From the NCBI GenBank assembly GCA_934699135.1, contig CAKUVM010000063.1, positions 1 through 8,222 of the forward strand: a DNA stretch of 8,222 bases, written 5' to 3'. The DNA comes from an uncultured Bacteroidales bacterium (GTDB taxonomy: Bacteria > Bacteroidota > Bacteroidia > Bacteroidales > Marinilabiliaceae). Each line of letters starts with the position of its first letter. Positions within the stretch are counted from its first letter, which is position 1. This document shows positions 1 through 6,717 of the stretch, in pieces. The notes beneath the pieces are model-generated. The model saw only the letters and a list, made by a program, of their open reading frames with translations. It had not been told where the DNA came from and ran no database searches. Both the position numbers and the translations under genes were made by a program.

Positions 1-2325
1 GTATCTGCGGAAGAGGTTGAACCTCTGTTTGGTGACGCCTGCGGGCATGAACTCTTGCCAGCTGGCGTCGTCCACCAAGGCTGTGAAGTTGTCAATGGTC
101 AGCTCGCCGTCCTCATCGGCAATGTCGGCCCCATAGATGAGGAGCGGCATCCTGATGGATATGCCCCGGAGGATGGAAATGGCGGCGTCGCGCCGTTTCT
201 TGAGTGTCTCGGCCCTCGCGTCGCGCTCGCTCCCTGTTTCTTTTTTGTCTTTTGCCTCGTTGGCCGCCGCCCCGTCAAGCCCCTGCTTGTTTATGTCTAT
301 GGTCTTGATCTTGGGCTGCGCGGCCGTGGAGCCGACAATCTTGCGGAGGTCGTCAAACTTGCCCACGTCAATGTCCGCGATGTTGCCGATTACCGCGGGG
401 TCATAGAGGCACGCGTCTTCAAAGCCGTGGCTCACCACGCGCTCAATCTGCACTTTCTTGAGCTGCTCCATGAGGCCCGCGGCGTCGTATCGCCTCATGC
501 GCGAGCCGTTCATGGCAATGACCGGGCAAAAGGTGAGAAAGTCTCCCACAGATTGCCCGCCGCCTTGCCCCTGCGCCAGAAGAGCCGCCCTGCTTGCCGC
601 GTCGGCAATGATTTTGAGCGTGCGGTCTGGCGCGAAGTCGAAGACGTAGCACTGGTCTTTGACCCGCCCCGCGCGGCGAAACGGCGTTTGGACGCGGAAG
701 ATGGTCTGCATATATGCCGAGGCCGCCGTCTGCGCCGAGCCGGCCATGACGAACACGCCCGTCCACTCCGGCACGGAGACGCCCGTGGTGAGGCGGCCGC
801 AGGAGAGCGTTATGGTGCGCGAGGCGTCGGGGTCGGGGCCTATGGCGCGGCGCACGGCCTCGAGGGCGTTGACCCCTTGCCCTTCGTCGCCGTCGCCCGC
901 CACGTTGACAATGGTGAAGGTCTGGAGCGTGGCGTGGCCTCGCAGCAAGGCGGCCATGGCGCGGGCCTCGCGCACGCCCGGCAGCACCCACAGGGTGTGG
1001 CGGAAGAGATCGCGGAAGTGTGGCGTGGAGTAGGGGTAGAGGTAGAGGCTGTCTCCCGGCTCGCACAGCAGGCCAAGGAAGCGGCGGACGTCCGCCTCAT
1101 GGATGAAGCGCGGCTCGCCGTCCGCCTGACGAGTGCGGAAGAACTCCGTGAAGTTGAAGGCCACGTCGTCATCTACAAACTCGCACATAAGTCGTCCGAG
1201 GTCGTAGGTGAAGATGTTCATGGTCGGCAGGTCGGCATATGGGTTGGGGTCGCCGGGGTGCAGTGCGTCCCATTGGGTCTTGGCGCGCTGCTCGGCAATG
1301 TAGTCCCACGTGAAGACCTCATTGTCGGCATAATTGTTCTTCTCCAGCAGGTTGAATGGCGTTCCGCTTAGCTCTAGGAGCTTGACTCCCTCTTTGGGTC
1401 TCCATAGGGCCTCAATGACGCTCTGCCCCAGTTGTGTCTGGGTGCCCTCGTGCGCCTCATCGACAATGAGCAAGTCCCACAGGGCGGAGAAGACGGCGGA
1501 GTTCTTGTCAAACTTGCCACCGACGCTGTCTGAGCCGCGCAGGTCTTGCATCGAGGCGAAATATACGGCGTGGCCGCCGGCTTGCGTGTGAGCCAGGAGG
1601 GCGCCGATGTCATGGCCGTGGGCCTTGGAGCCATAGCGCCACTTGTCGGCGCAGTCGTAGAAAATCTTGCCGAAATCTTCGAACCACCCGTCGTCCACCA
1701 CGGGCCGGTGGGTGAGGATCAGGGTTCGCCTGGGTCCCATCTCCCTGGCCAGTTGGAGGGCGGAGAGAGTCTTGCCGAAGCGCATCTTGGCGTTCCAGAG
1801 CATGCGGTTGCCGCGGCGGAATTGCGCCTTGGCCTGGTCTATGGCCCTGCGTTGTTCTGGGCGGAAGATGATAGGGTCTCTCCCCTCCGACACCTCTCCT
1901 GGCGTCAGAGCCTGCCTGCCCTCCGCGGTTGCCTCGATGGCTCTTTTTGCCGTCTGGAGGTCTGTCTCGAACCACTCGTTGGCGTTGTTTCTTGTGTCGA
2001 AGTTGTGCCTCGCCACGCCGGAGTTCTCAAGCACGCGGTGGACGTCGCGGTCACTGAAGCATGTCATTTCGCCTTTAGCCCCGTGCCCAATGGCCAACCG
2101 CGTGTGGAGGAGCTCGTAGGCCACGCCCGCCGTCTGGGTATATTGGCGAATTCTGTCGTGGGCGGCGGCGTTGAGCGCTGGGGCGTCGGGCGGCGTGGTG
2201 GCGCGGGTGTCTGGCGCGGCCGTGGCCTCGCCAATCTTCAGGCAGCCGCTGTGGGCCTTGTCGTTGATGCGGAAGACGTAGATGAGCCTGTATCTCATCG
2301 TCTCGCCAAATTGGCATTCAGTCAT
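1..2325 (-). CDS. GIY-YIG (T5orf172-like) / SF2 helicase fusion, probable restriction-type enzyme; 3' end outside window
   Basis: Seen: one frame runs open from ATG at 2325 to the window edge, 775 codons without a stop, so the C-terminus is missing. Residues 12-120 resemble a T5orf172/GIY-YIG domain: RLIYVF at 13-18, CLKIGEAT at 28-35, DVHRVL at 94-99 and NEWFE at 116-120. Residues about 160-560 are a helicase core: motif I MRFGKT (181-186), LILTHRP as motif Ia, DEAH (289-292), SGTP (320-323), TTGVSVPEW (513-521) and QTIFRVQTP (540-548). A lysine/glutamate-rich linker lies near 680-705. Family knowledge: such fusions occur in large single-chain restriction-modification proteins of Bacteroidota, which as I recall end in an Eco57I-like adenine methyltransferase. 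Inference: ATP-driven DNA restriction or defence. ATG 2325 was chosen because GCAAAA precedes it and an in-frame TGA lies upstream; ATG at residue 10 and GTG at 2361 are alternatives. It has its own promoter beyond a terminator. Its GC-rich codon use matches its neighbours. Confidence 0.85.
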   Translation of the reverse strand, partial: MTECQFGETMRYRLIYVFRINDKAHSGCLKIGEATAAPDTRATTPPDAPALNAAAHDRIRQYTQTAGVAYELLHTRLAIGHGAKGEMTCFSDRDVHRVLENSGVARHNFDTRNNANEWFETDLQTAKRAIEATAEGRQALTPGEVSEGRDPIIFRPEQRRAIDQAKAQFRRGNRMLWNAKMRFGKTLSALQLAREMGPRRTLILTHRPVVDDGWFEDFGKIFYDCADKWRYGSKAHGHDIGALLAHTQAGGHAVYFASMQDLRGSDSVGGKFDKNSAVFSALWDLLIVDEAHEGTQTQLGQSVIEALWRPKEGVKLLELSGTPFNLLEKNNYADNEVFTWDYIAEQRAKTQWDALHPGDPNPYADLPTMNIFTYDLGRLMCEFVDDDVAFNFTEFFRTRQADGEPRFIHEADVRRFLGLLCEPGDSLYLYPYSTPHFRDLFRHTLWVLPGVREARAMAALLRGHATLQTFTIVNVAGDGDEGQGVNALEAVRRAIGPDPDASRTITLSCGRLTTGVSVPEWTGVFVMAGSAQTAASAYMQTIFRVQTPFRRAGRVKDQCYVFDFAPDRTLKIIADAASRAALLAQGQGGGQSVGDFLTFCPVIAMNGSRMRRYDAAGLMEQLKKVQIERVVSHGFEDACLYDPAVIGNIADIDVGKFDDLRKIVGSTAAQPKIKTIDINKQGLDGAAANEAKDKKETGSERDARAETLKKRRDAAISILRGISIRMPLLIYGADIADEDGELTIDNFTALVDDASWQEFMPAGVTKQRFNLFRRY

Positions 2326-2370
2326 TTTTGCGTGGCTATGGTGGTGAAGGCGGAATGACACCCTCCTTGG

Positions 2371-2378
2371 CAAATGTA
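2371..2378 (-). promoter_or_regulatory. -7 promoter box (TACATTTG) of the helicase gene
   Basis: Reading the minus strand, TACATTTG is a perfect match to the Bacteroidota -7 consensus TAnnTTTG. It lies 45 bases before the chosen ATG, which would give a leader of roughly 40 bases. No TTG is found at the usual -33 distance; a short palindrome occupies that place. Assignment is by motif only. Confidence 0.5.
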
Positions 2379-2391
2379 GTCATTTTGGTTG

Positions 2392-2402
2392 AGACACTGT
2401 CT
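2392..2402. promoter_or_regulatory. Operator-like palindrome at the -33 position of the helicase promoter
   Basis: AGACA-C-TGTCT is a perfect 5-bp inverted repeat around one central base. It begins 14 bases upstream of the TACATTTG box and so overlaps the place where a -33 element would sit. Inference: a binding site for a regulator controlling the downstream gene. A short palindrome like this can arise by chance and no regulator gene is present in the window. Confidence 0.25.
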
Positions 2403-2411
2403 TGCAGGAGG

Positions 2412-2453
2412 TTATAAAAAGCGTCGCCCACTCGGAAGCCGAGTGGGCGACGC
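2412..2453 (-). terminator. Strong Rho-independent terminator of the TonB-dependent receptor gene
   Basis: GCGTCGCCCACTCGG (2421-2435) pairs perfectly with CCGAGTGGGCGACGC (2439-2453) around a 3-nt loop. On the minus strand the stem is followed directly by TTTTTATAA (2420-2412). It starts 21 bases after the receptor stop codon. It isolates the receptor transcript from the helicase gene downstream on the same strand. The T-tract lies only on the minus-strand exit side, so it acts mainly leftward. Confidence 0.93.
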
Positions 2454-2474
2454 CGCGAGCCTTTTGCTAAATAT

Positions 2475-5018
2475 CTAGAGATCCACCCTCACGCCAACCC
2501 AGAAGCGGCGTTCGCCACAGCCCAGGTTGGTGAGTTCGGGATAGTTGTTCTCCGCGTCGGGTTTGAAGGTGACGCAAGGCCGGTCCTCGCCCAGCAGGTT
2601 GTTCGCGCTCACGTAGATGCGGAAGTGGTCGGCCACGGCATAAGATACTTTGGCGTCTAGCAGGGTGCGAGGGTCGAAATAGACGTCCATGTAGTTCATG
2701 CGGTTCTTGTCATTGTCTTCCACAGCCGGCTCCCAGAGCAGCTGGGCGGATATGGTGAGCCTGTCCGCGAAGAGATTCTGTGTGGCTCCGGCCTTGAGCT
2801 GATGGGTCGGGGCCAGGCTTCTGTCGGCATATGAGCTTGTGGTGGACTTGGCCACGCTATACGCCACGGTCACCTTGGTGGCGGATGGGAGCGAGGCCGT
2901 GGCTATGACCTCGCCGCCGACAATGTCGATGTCCTCACAGCTGTTCACATAGGCCGAGAAGGAGTTCTTGCGACCTGGGTTTTTCAAATAAGACTTGCTC
3001 AGGAAGTTGGGCATGAACACTTTGCGTTGCTCGGCCGTGAAGTAGGCCTTGCCCGTGGGCGTGTAGTCGCCAACATAGCCTTTGTCCGCCAGGTAATCGT
3101 CGGAATTCCAGTTGCATAGCGTGGTGAAGTCAATCATGTCTTTATACCTGTTGAAGAAGGCGTTGACGTCTACAGACAGCACCTTGCCACTGAAGAAGTC
3201 GCCATGATAGTTCACCTCAAAGGAGTGGAGCTTCTCGGGTTTGACATCGAACTTGAAGCCGTTGGCCATTCCGCCGGCCACTAGGGCGTGCTCCACCTGC
3301 GGCGTCTTTTGCCAATACGTCTGCCCCATGTTGAAGAAATCCGCGGTGCGGAAACCCTGCTGATACGAGGCCTTGAGGACGTTGGCATCGTCTATGCTCC
3401 ATGATGCCGCCACGCGTGGCGAGAGGTTGCTCTGCGTGTCGTCAAAGGCCTTGACTTTGAAGCAGTCGAAGCGCAGCCCTAGGGCGAAGACCAGGTTGTC
3501 TCCCAGCTTGTAGACGTCCTCGGCGAAGACTGCGAACTCGTTCCATTTGCCGTTTGGCGTCATGGCGCTGGCCCACAGGTGGGCGGGGTCGTTGCGTTTC
3601 TTGCCCGTCTGCGGGTCTATGATTTGGAAGTAGTTGCCGTCTTCGGCGTTGCGCTCATATGAGGCGTCGGGACTCTCGGCCGGGTCTATGTCGTGACCGA
3701 AGAAGAACTCGCCGGCGCGGAACTTGCGCCAACCCGCCAGTCCGCCCACGGCCAGCTGATTGTTGTCCCATCTCTTTGTGGTGGCCACCACTTTGGCCTC
3801 AATGTGGCTCTCCGATCCGCCCGCCAGCGACGCCGCGTGACGCCCGAGGTCGGTCAGCTCGTTGCTCACGGCCACCGTCAGGTGCTCATAGTCGCCTAGG
3901 TCGTGCGACCATTTGAGGCGTGCGTTGAACTGGCGCGTGAAGAGCGTCTGGTGCGTGGCCTCTTTTGCCGAAGAGTATGACGACCGCGAGTTTTGCATAT
4001 ATCCGGCGTTCATGCTCCAGTCGTCAACATTGGCGTTGGCCGAGAGGCGGAAGTTGGCCTTGGGAGTGTCTCCAAACGGGTGCTGGCCAATTAGTGCTGC
4101 GTTCAATTTCTTTGTCTGAAATGCGCTGTCCGCAGTCCACCCGTTGCTGTGATACCATCCGGCGTAGAAGAAAGCGTTGCGCCTCTGCGAGCCGAATCCG
4201 TAAGACACCTCGGCGCGGGAGACGGCCGAGGCTTGATTGTCGGCGGCGTGCTCAAACTCCTTGCTCACGTCGACGCAGACGCCGCCATTGTCATAGCCAT
4301 TCTTTGGCACCATGTTCACGTAGCCACTTATGGCTCCCGACCCGTGGACAATGGCGTTGGGACCCAGGCTCACCTCGAGCGACTTGACGTCTCCTAGGAG
4401 CATAGATGAGAGGCCGATTCCGTAGCCAATGTTAGACCTCATATTGAGGCTTTGGCCGTCATACATGATCATGGACTTAGAGTTGTCCACCATTTTCATC
4501 CCGCGAACGCCGAATGTCTCGGTGTCGGGGTGCGAGCCGTCTGAGAACGACGGGAGTGCCATCTTGGCAATCTCAATCAGGCTATGCTGCGCGCGCTGCT
4601 CTCCCATGTCGAGGCTGAAGATGAAGCCGGGGGCCTCTTTCGCCTTGAGCGTCAAGAAGCTGGATGATTGCACTTCAGTGTTCATCAGATCTGCCAGATC
4701 CAAGGCGAAGACATCTTCCACCACCATCTGCGCGTCCATCTTGTCATCGCTTCCCACGGTCATTTCGGTGGTTGTGTAGCCATCGTTGGAGAAGACGAGA
4801 GTGTCTCCTTCTCGCGCGTTGATTGAGAACCTTCCGTTAGAGTCTGACGTGGCATAGCTGTCGGTGCCCTTTATGCAGACGCGCGCCCCCGCCACGGCAG
4901 TCCCCAAGTCAGAAGTCACAGTGCCGCTCACCTGCCTTGCAGCACTTTGCGCCGAGACGCCGTTTGCCGCGGCAATGAGCATGGCGGCAGCAGACAGGGT
5001 TCTGAATATAAGTTGCAT
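2475..5018 (-). CDS. TonB-dependent outer-membrane receptor with carboxypeptidase-regulatory-like domain
   Basis: Role: TonB/ExbBD-energised uptake of an unknown ligand across the outer membrane. Seen in the 847-residue product: a signal peptide at 1-23, with likely cleavage after VSA. A CarboxypepD_reg-like beta-sandwich follows at about 29-101, starting VSGTVTSDLGTAVAGARV. A linker LADLMNTEVQSSS (108-120) resembles the start of BtuB/colicin-receptor-type plugs. The plug spans about 125-240 and contains FGVRGMKM (169-176), LEVSLGP (214-220) and GSGAISGYVNMVPK (226-239). The rest is a long barrel ending RFWVGVRVDL. The length fits non-SusC receptors; SusC proteins are near 1000 residues, and no SusD lipoprotein gene adjoins, so glycan uptake of the Sus type is unlikely. 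A siderophore, cobalamin or peptide ligand is possible but not shown. It is a single gene with its own terminator. No convincing TAnnTTTG box was found before it, so its regulation is unclear. Confidence 0.93.
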   Translation of the reverse strand: MQLIFRTLSAAAMLIAAANGVSAQSAARQVSGTVTSDLGTAVAGARVCIKGTDSYATSDSNGRFSINAREGDTLVFSNDGYTTTEMTVGSDDKMDAQMVVEDVFALDLADLMNTEVQSSSFLTLKAKEAPGFIFSLDMGEQRAQHSLIEIAKMALPSFSDGSHPDTETFGVRGMKMVDNSKSMIMYDGQSLNMRSNIGYGIGLSSMLLGDVKSLEVSLGPNAIVHGSGAISGYVNMVPKNGYDNGGVCVDVSKEFEHAADNQASAVSRAEVSYGFGSQRRNAFFYAGWYHSNGWTADSAFQTKKLNAALIGQHPFGDTPKANFRLSANANVDDWSMNAGYMQNSRSSYSSAKEATHQTLFTRQFNARLKWSHDLGDYEHLTVAVSNELTDLGRHAASLAGGSESHIEAKVVATTKRWDNNQLAVGGLAGWRKFRAGEFFFGHDIDPAESPDASYERNAEDGNYFQIIDPQTGKKRNDPAHLWASAMTPNGKWNEFAVFAEDVYKLGDNLVFALGLRFDCFKVKAFDDTQSNLSPRVAASWSIDDANVLKASYQQGFRTADFFNMGQTYWQKTPQVEHALVAGGMANGFKFDVKPEKLHSFEVNYHGDFFSGKVLSVDVNAFFNRYKDMIDFTTLCNWNSDDYLADKGYVGDYTPTGKAYFTAEQRKVFMPNFLSKSYLKNPGRKNSFSAYVNSCEDIDIVGGEVIATASLPSATKVTVAYSVAKSTTSSYADRSLAPTHQLKAGATQNLFADRLTISAQLLWEPAVEDNDKNRMNYMDVYFDPRTLLDAKVSYAVADHFRIYVSANNLLGEDRPCVTFKPDAENNYPELTNLGCGERRFWVGVRVDL

Positions 5019-5101
5019 GATTCTTTGGTTATTTCCGCGAGTATACGCCGTATTGCTGTGAAAGATTCGAATGTTCTGTTTAAATGTCCTTTCCCGACTC
5101 G

Positions 5102-5132
5102 TTGCCGCTGCCAGAAATTTGCGTTATCTTTA
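5102..5132 (+). promoter_or_regulatory. Promoter of the metallophosphoesterase-PLD unit (TTG ... TATCTTTA)
   Basis: TTG at 5102-5104 is separated by 20 bases from TATCTTTA at 5125-5132, which matches TAnnTTTG at all but the last base. This spacing is as expected for Bacteroidota -33/-7 elements. The box ends only 7 bases before the ATG at 5140, so the transcript would begin at or almost at the start codon. The site lies in the 121-bp gap shared with the divergent receptor gene, for which no clear box was seen. The palindrome ATTCGAAT also lies in this gap, near 5064-5071. Confidence 0.55.
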
Positions 5133-5139
5133 TGAGCAG

Positions 5140-5706
5140 ATGAGACGCATAGGACTTATTTCAGACACGCACGGATATCTCGACCCGCGCCTGTTGGACC
5201 TTTTGGCGGACGTGGACGAGGTGTGGCACGCGGGAGACATAGGCTCGCTAGACGTGCTTGAGGCCTTGCGCGGCTTCAAGCCGCTGCGCGCCGTGTGGGG
5301 CAACGCCGACGGGGCCGACGTGCGCCACGCTGTGGACCCGAGGCCGCGCTTTGTGTTTGACGCAGATGACCCTTCCGCCTCGGCTCGCGCGGCCGAAGAG
5401 GCGCAGCTTGGGATGTCGCGCTTCGATGTGGAGGGCGTGAGCGTCTTGATGACGCACATAGGCGGTTATCCTGGCCGATACTCGCCCAAGGTCTTGGCTC
5501 AGATGAGGGAGCGCCCTCCTATGCTGATGGTGGCCGGCCACAGCCACATCCTCCGCGTCATATATGACAAGAAATACGCCTGCCTGCACCTCAACCCCGG
5601 GGCCTGCGGCCATTATGGCATCCACGCCGTGCGGACGGCTTTGAAATTCGCCATAGACGGCACGGACATCAAGGATATGCAAATTCTCGAACTGTCTGGC
5701 AATTGA
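5140..5706 (+). CDS. YfcE/MJ0936-like metallophosphoesterase
   Basis: Role: a cytoplasmic, divalent-metal phosphodiesterase of the calcineurin-like superfamily; the physiological substrate is not known. Seen in the 188-residue product: metal-binding motifs in the proper order, DTH (D9, H11), AGDIG (D33), GNAD (N55), MTHIGG (H106) and AGHSH (H134, H136). The C-terminal LNPGACGHYG (151-160) is typical of the YfcE group. The start at 5140 is preferred over 5071 because the first beta strand RRIGLISDTHG should be near the N-terminus and a promoter box lies inside the longer version. Odd: residues about 66-95, rich in D, A, R and P, sit between GNAD and the FDVEGVSVLMTH strand and seem to be an insertion, since relatives are nearer 160 residues. 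The PLD-like gene follows after 28 bases with no promoter seen between them, which suggests co-transcription. Confidence 0.92.
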   Translation: MRRIGLISDTHGYLDPRLLDLLADVDEVWHAGDIGSLDVLEALRGFKPLRAVWGNADGADVRHAVDPRPRFVFDADDPSASARAAEEAQLGMSRFDVEGVSVLMTHIGGYPGRYSPKVLAQMRERPPMLMVAGHSHILRVIYDKKYACLHLNPGACGHYGIHAVRTALKFAIDGTDIKDMQILELSGN

Positions 5707-5734
5707 CCCGACAAACCCATTAATCCGCAAGGCA

Positions 5735-6661
5735 ATGGAAGACATAATTGAATATTTCACAGATATTTTCCATCTCGACCGGCACGTCCCGTTGCCGCAA
5801 GGCATTGTGGATAAACTCAATGCTCTTGACCGAGCCCAGCGCGGCGAGCTCAAGAGCCGCATTTTCACCGAGGCCAAGAGGCTTGGCGTGGGAGGCGACG
5901 GGCTGCGCGCCATACGATGGTTGGAGACAACGTTTGAGCAGATTGAGAGATACTCATTCCGCCTCCATGAGGTGCTCTTCAGCCCCGGCCAAGACATCCC
6001 CGAAAACTTGGCGTTTTATATGTCGCAGGCCAAGAAGTCGGTAGACCTGTGCGTCTTCACCATATCAGACGACATCCTCTCCGGCTGCCTGAAAGCCCTG
6101 CACGAGCGCGGGATAAAGATCCGCATCATCACGGACAACAACAAGATGCGTGACACAGGCTCGCAGATAAAGGAGTTGGCCCGCTGCGGCATCGAGGTGA
6201 AGGTGGACAACTCGCGATACCATATGCACAACAAGTTCGGCATCATAGACAACCGCATAGCCTTTACGGGCAGCTATAACTGGACCTACACGGCCAAGAT
6301 GCATAACCAGGAGAACTTGGTCATAACCACCAACTTCACCATTGTCCACAGGTTCATTGACGAGTTTTCCATGCTCTGGGAGCAAATGTTTTGGCTCAGA
6401 GTGAAGCAGGGGCGCGACGGGCAACTGCGCGTAAGCGTCAAGCTCAGCCCCGAGGCCGAAGTCGAGGCAAGGCGCGAAGCCCAACGCCGCGGGAGGCCAC
6501 ACCCGCACGGTGAGCTGTGTGAAGACGATGACGAGTGCGACGATCCCGCCGGTCCCGCTGACGAGCGGCAAGGCGGCAGGCCTGCCGGCAAGGCGGACTG
6601 GAGAGCAGGCCACGGGCGCGGCAGGCGGCGCAAGGCGGACAGGGGCAGGCGCGGGAAGTAG
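5735..6661 (+). CDS. Phospholipase D-like (single HKD) protein with basic low-complexity tail
   Basis: Role: the fold belongs to the PLD/Nuc superfamily, which cleaves phosphodiester bonds in nucleic acids or phospholipids; single-HKD members act as dimers. Seen in the 308-residue product: an N-terminal helical region (1-75), then a PLD fold (about 78-222) starting with HEVLFSPG. The catalytic motif is H165-N-K167-x4-D172, followed by FTGSYNWT (177-184), close to the bacterial Nuc and PLD6 pattern. No signal peptide is visible, so it is probably cytoplasmic. After about residue 238 comes a charged tail: an acidic patch CEDDDECDD (262-270), then glycine/arginine/lysine-rich sequence to the end, coded by repeated GC-rich DNA. 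The tail looks disordered and could bind nucleic acid (inference). It is probably in an operon with the phosphoesterase 28 bases upstream. Nuclease activity is more likely than lipase activity but is not proven. Confidence 0.9.
   Translation: MEDIIEYFTDIFHLDRHVPLPQGIVDKLNALDRAQRGELKSRIFTEAKRLGVGGDGLRAIRWLETTFEQIERYSFRLHEVLFSPGQDIPENLAFYMSQAKKSVDLCVFTISDDILSGCLKALHERGIKIRIITDNNKMRDTGSQIKELARCGIEVKVDNSRYHMHNKFGIIDNRIAFTGSYNWTYTAKMHNQENLVITTNFTIVHRFIDEFSMLWEQMFWLRVKQGRDGQLRVSVKLSPEAEVEARREAQRRGRPHPHGELCEDDDECDDPAGPADERQGGRPAGKADWRAGHGRGRRRKADRGRRGK
6567..6640 (+). repeat. GC-rich repeats and 14-bp palindrome coding the PLD-like protein tail
   Basis: The 9-base unit GCAAGGCGG occurs three times, at 6568-6576, 6588-6596 and 6630-6638. 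The last two copies extend to GCAAGGCGGAC and lie 42 bases apart, in the same reading frame (both give KAD). The first copy is read in another frame (QGG). Between copies 1 and 2 lies the perfect palindrome CGGCAGGCCTGCCG (6574-6587). GGCAGG/GCAGGC units recur around them. The pattern suggests slippage or repeat spread at the DNA level. Confidence 0.6.
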
Positions 6662-6673
6662 CGGAAGAATTAA

Positions 6674-6681
6674 TAACTTTG
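6674..6681 (+). promoter_or_regulatory. -7 promoter box (TAACTTTG) of fabD
   Basis: TAACTTTG matches the Bacteroidota -7 consensus TAnnTTTG perfectly and ends 36 bases before the fabD ATG. It begins 13 bases after the PLD-like gene stop codon, so fabD can be transcribed independently. No TTG is seen about 20 bases upstream, where the sequence is GC-rich tail coding DNA. Confidence 0.5.
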
Positions 6682-6717
6682 TGGCGTATAACACAGAAAC
6701 ATAAGTTTACACACCAG

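Noticed and set aside
443..1066. Minus-strand open frame of 207 codons
   Set aside because: Arginine/proline-rich product in another frame over helicase motifs V and VI; a frame shadow.
55..1371. Plus-strand open frame of 438 codons
   Set aside because: It lies antisense to the helicase gene, whose motifs are in order in the other strand. The product shows no domain-like pattern and is the usual shadow of GC-rich codons.
1546..2358. Plus-strand open frame of 270 codons
   Set aside because: Also antisense to the helicase gene, with no recognisable motif and no promoter.
2359..2368. AAGGAGG followed at once by GTG (2361) as a start for the helicase gene
   Set aside because: There is no spacing between the sequence and GTG, the phylum rarely uses Shine-Dalgarno sites, and ATG 2325 fits the domain start better.
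2421..2453. The strong hairpin as a bidirectional terminator
   Set aside because: No plus-strand gene ends there, and the T-tract lies only on the minus-strand exit side.
5248..5997. Minus-strand open frame of 249 codons
   Set aside because: Antisense to the phosphoesterase and PLD-like genes, both of which have clear catalytic motifs.
6065..6694. Minus-strand open frame of 209 codons
   Set aside because: Antisense to the PLD-like gene and its GC-rich tail; no domain likeness.
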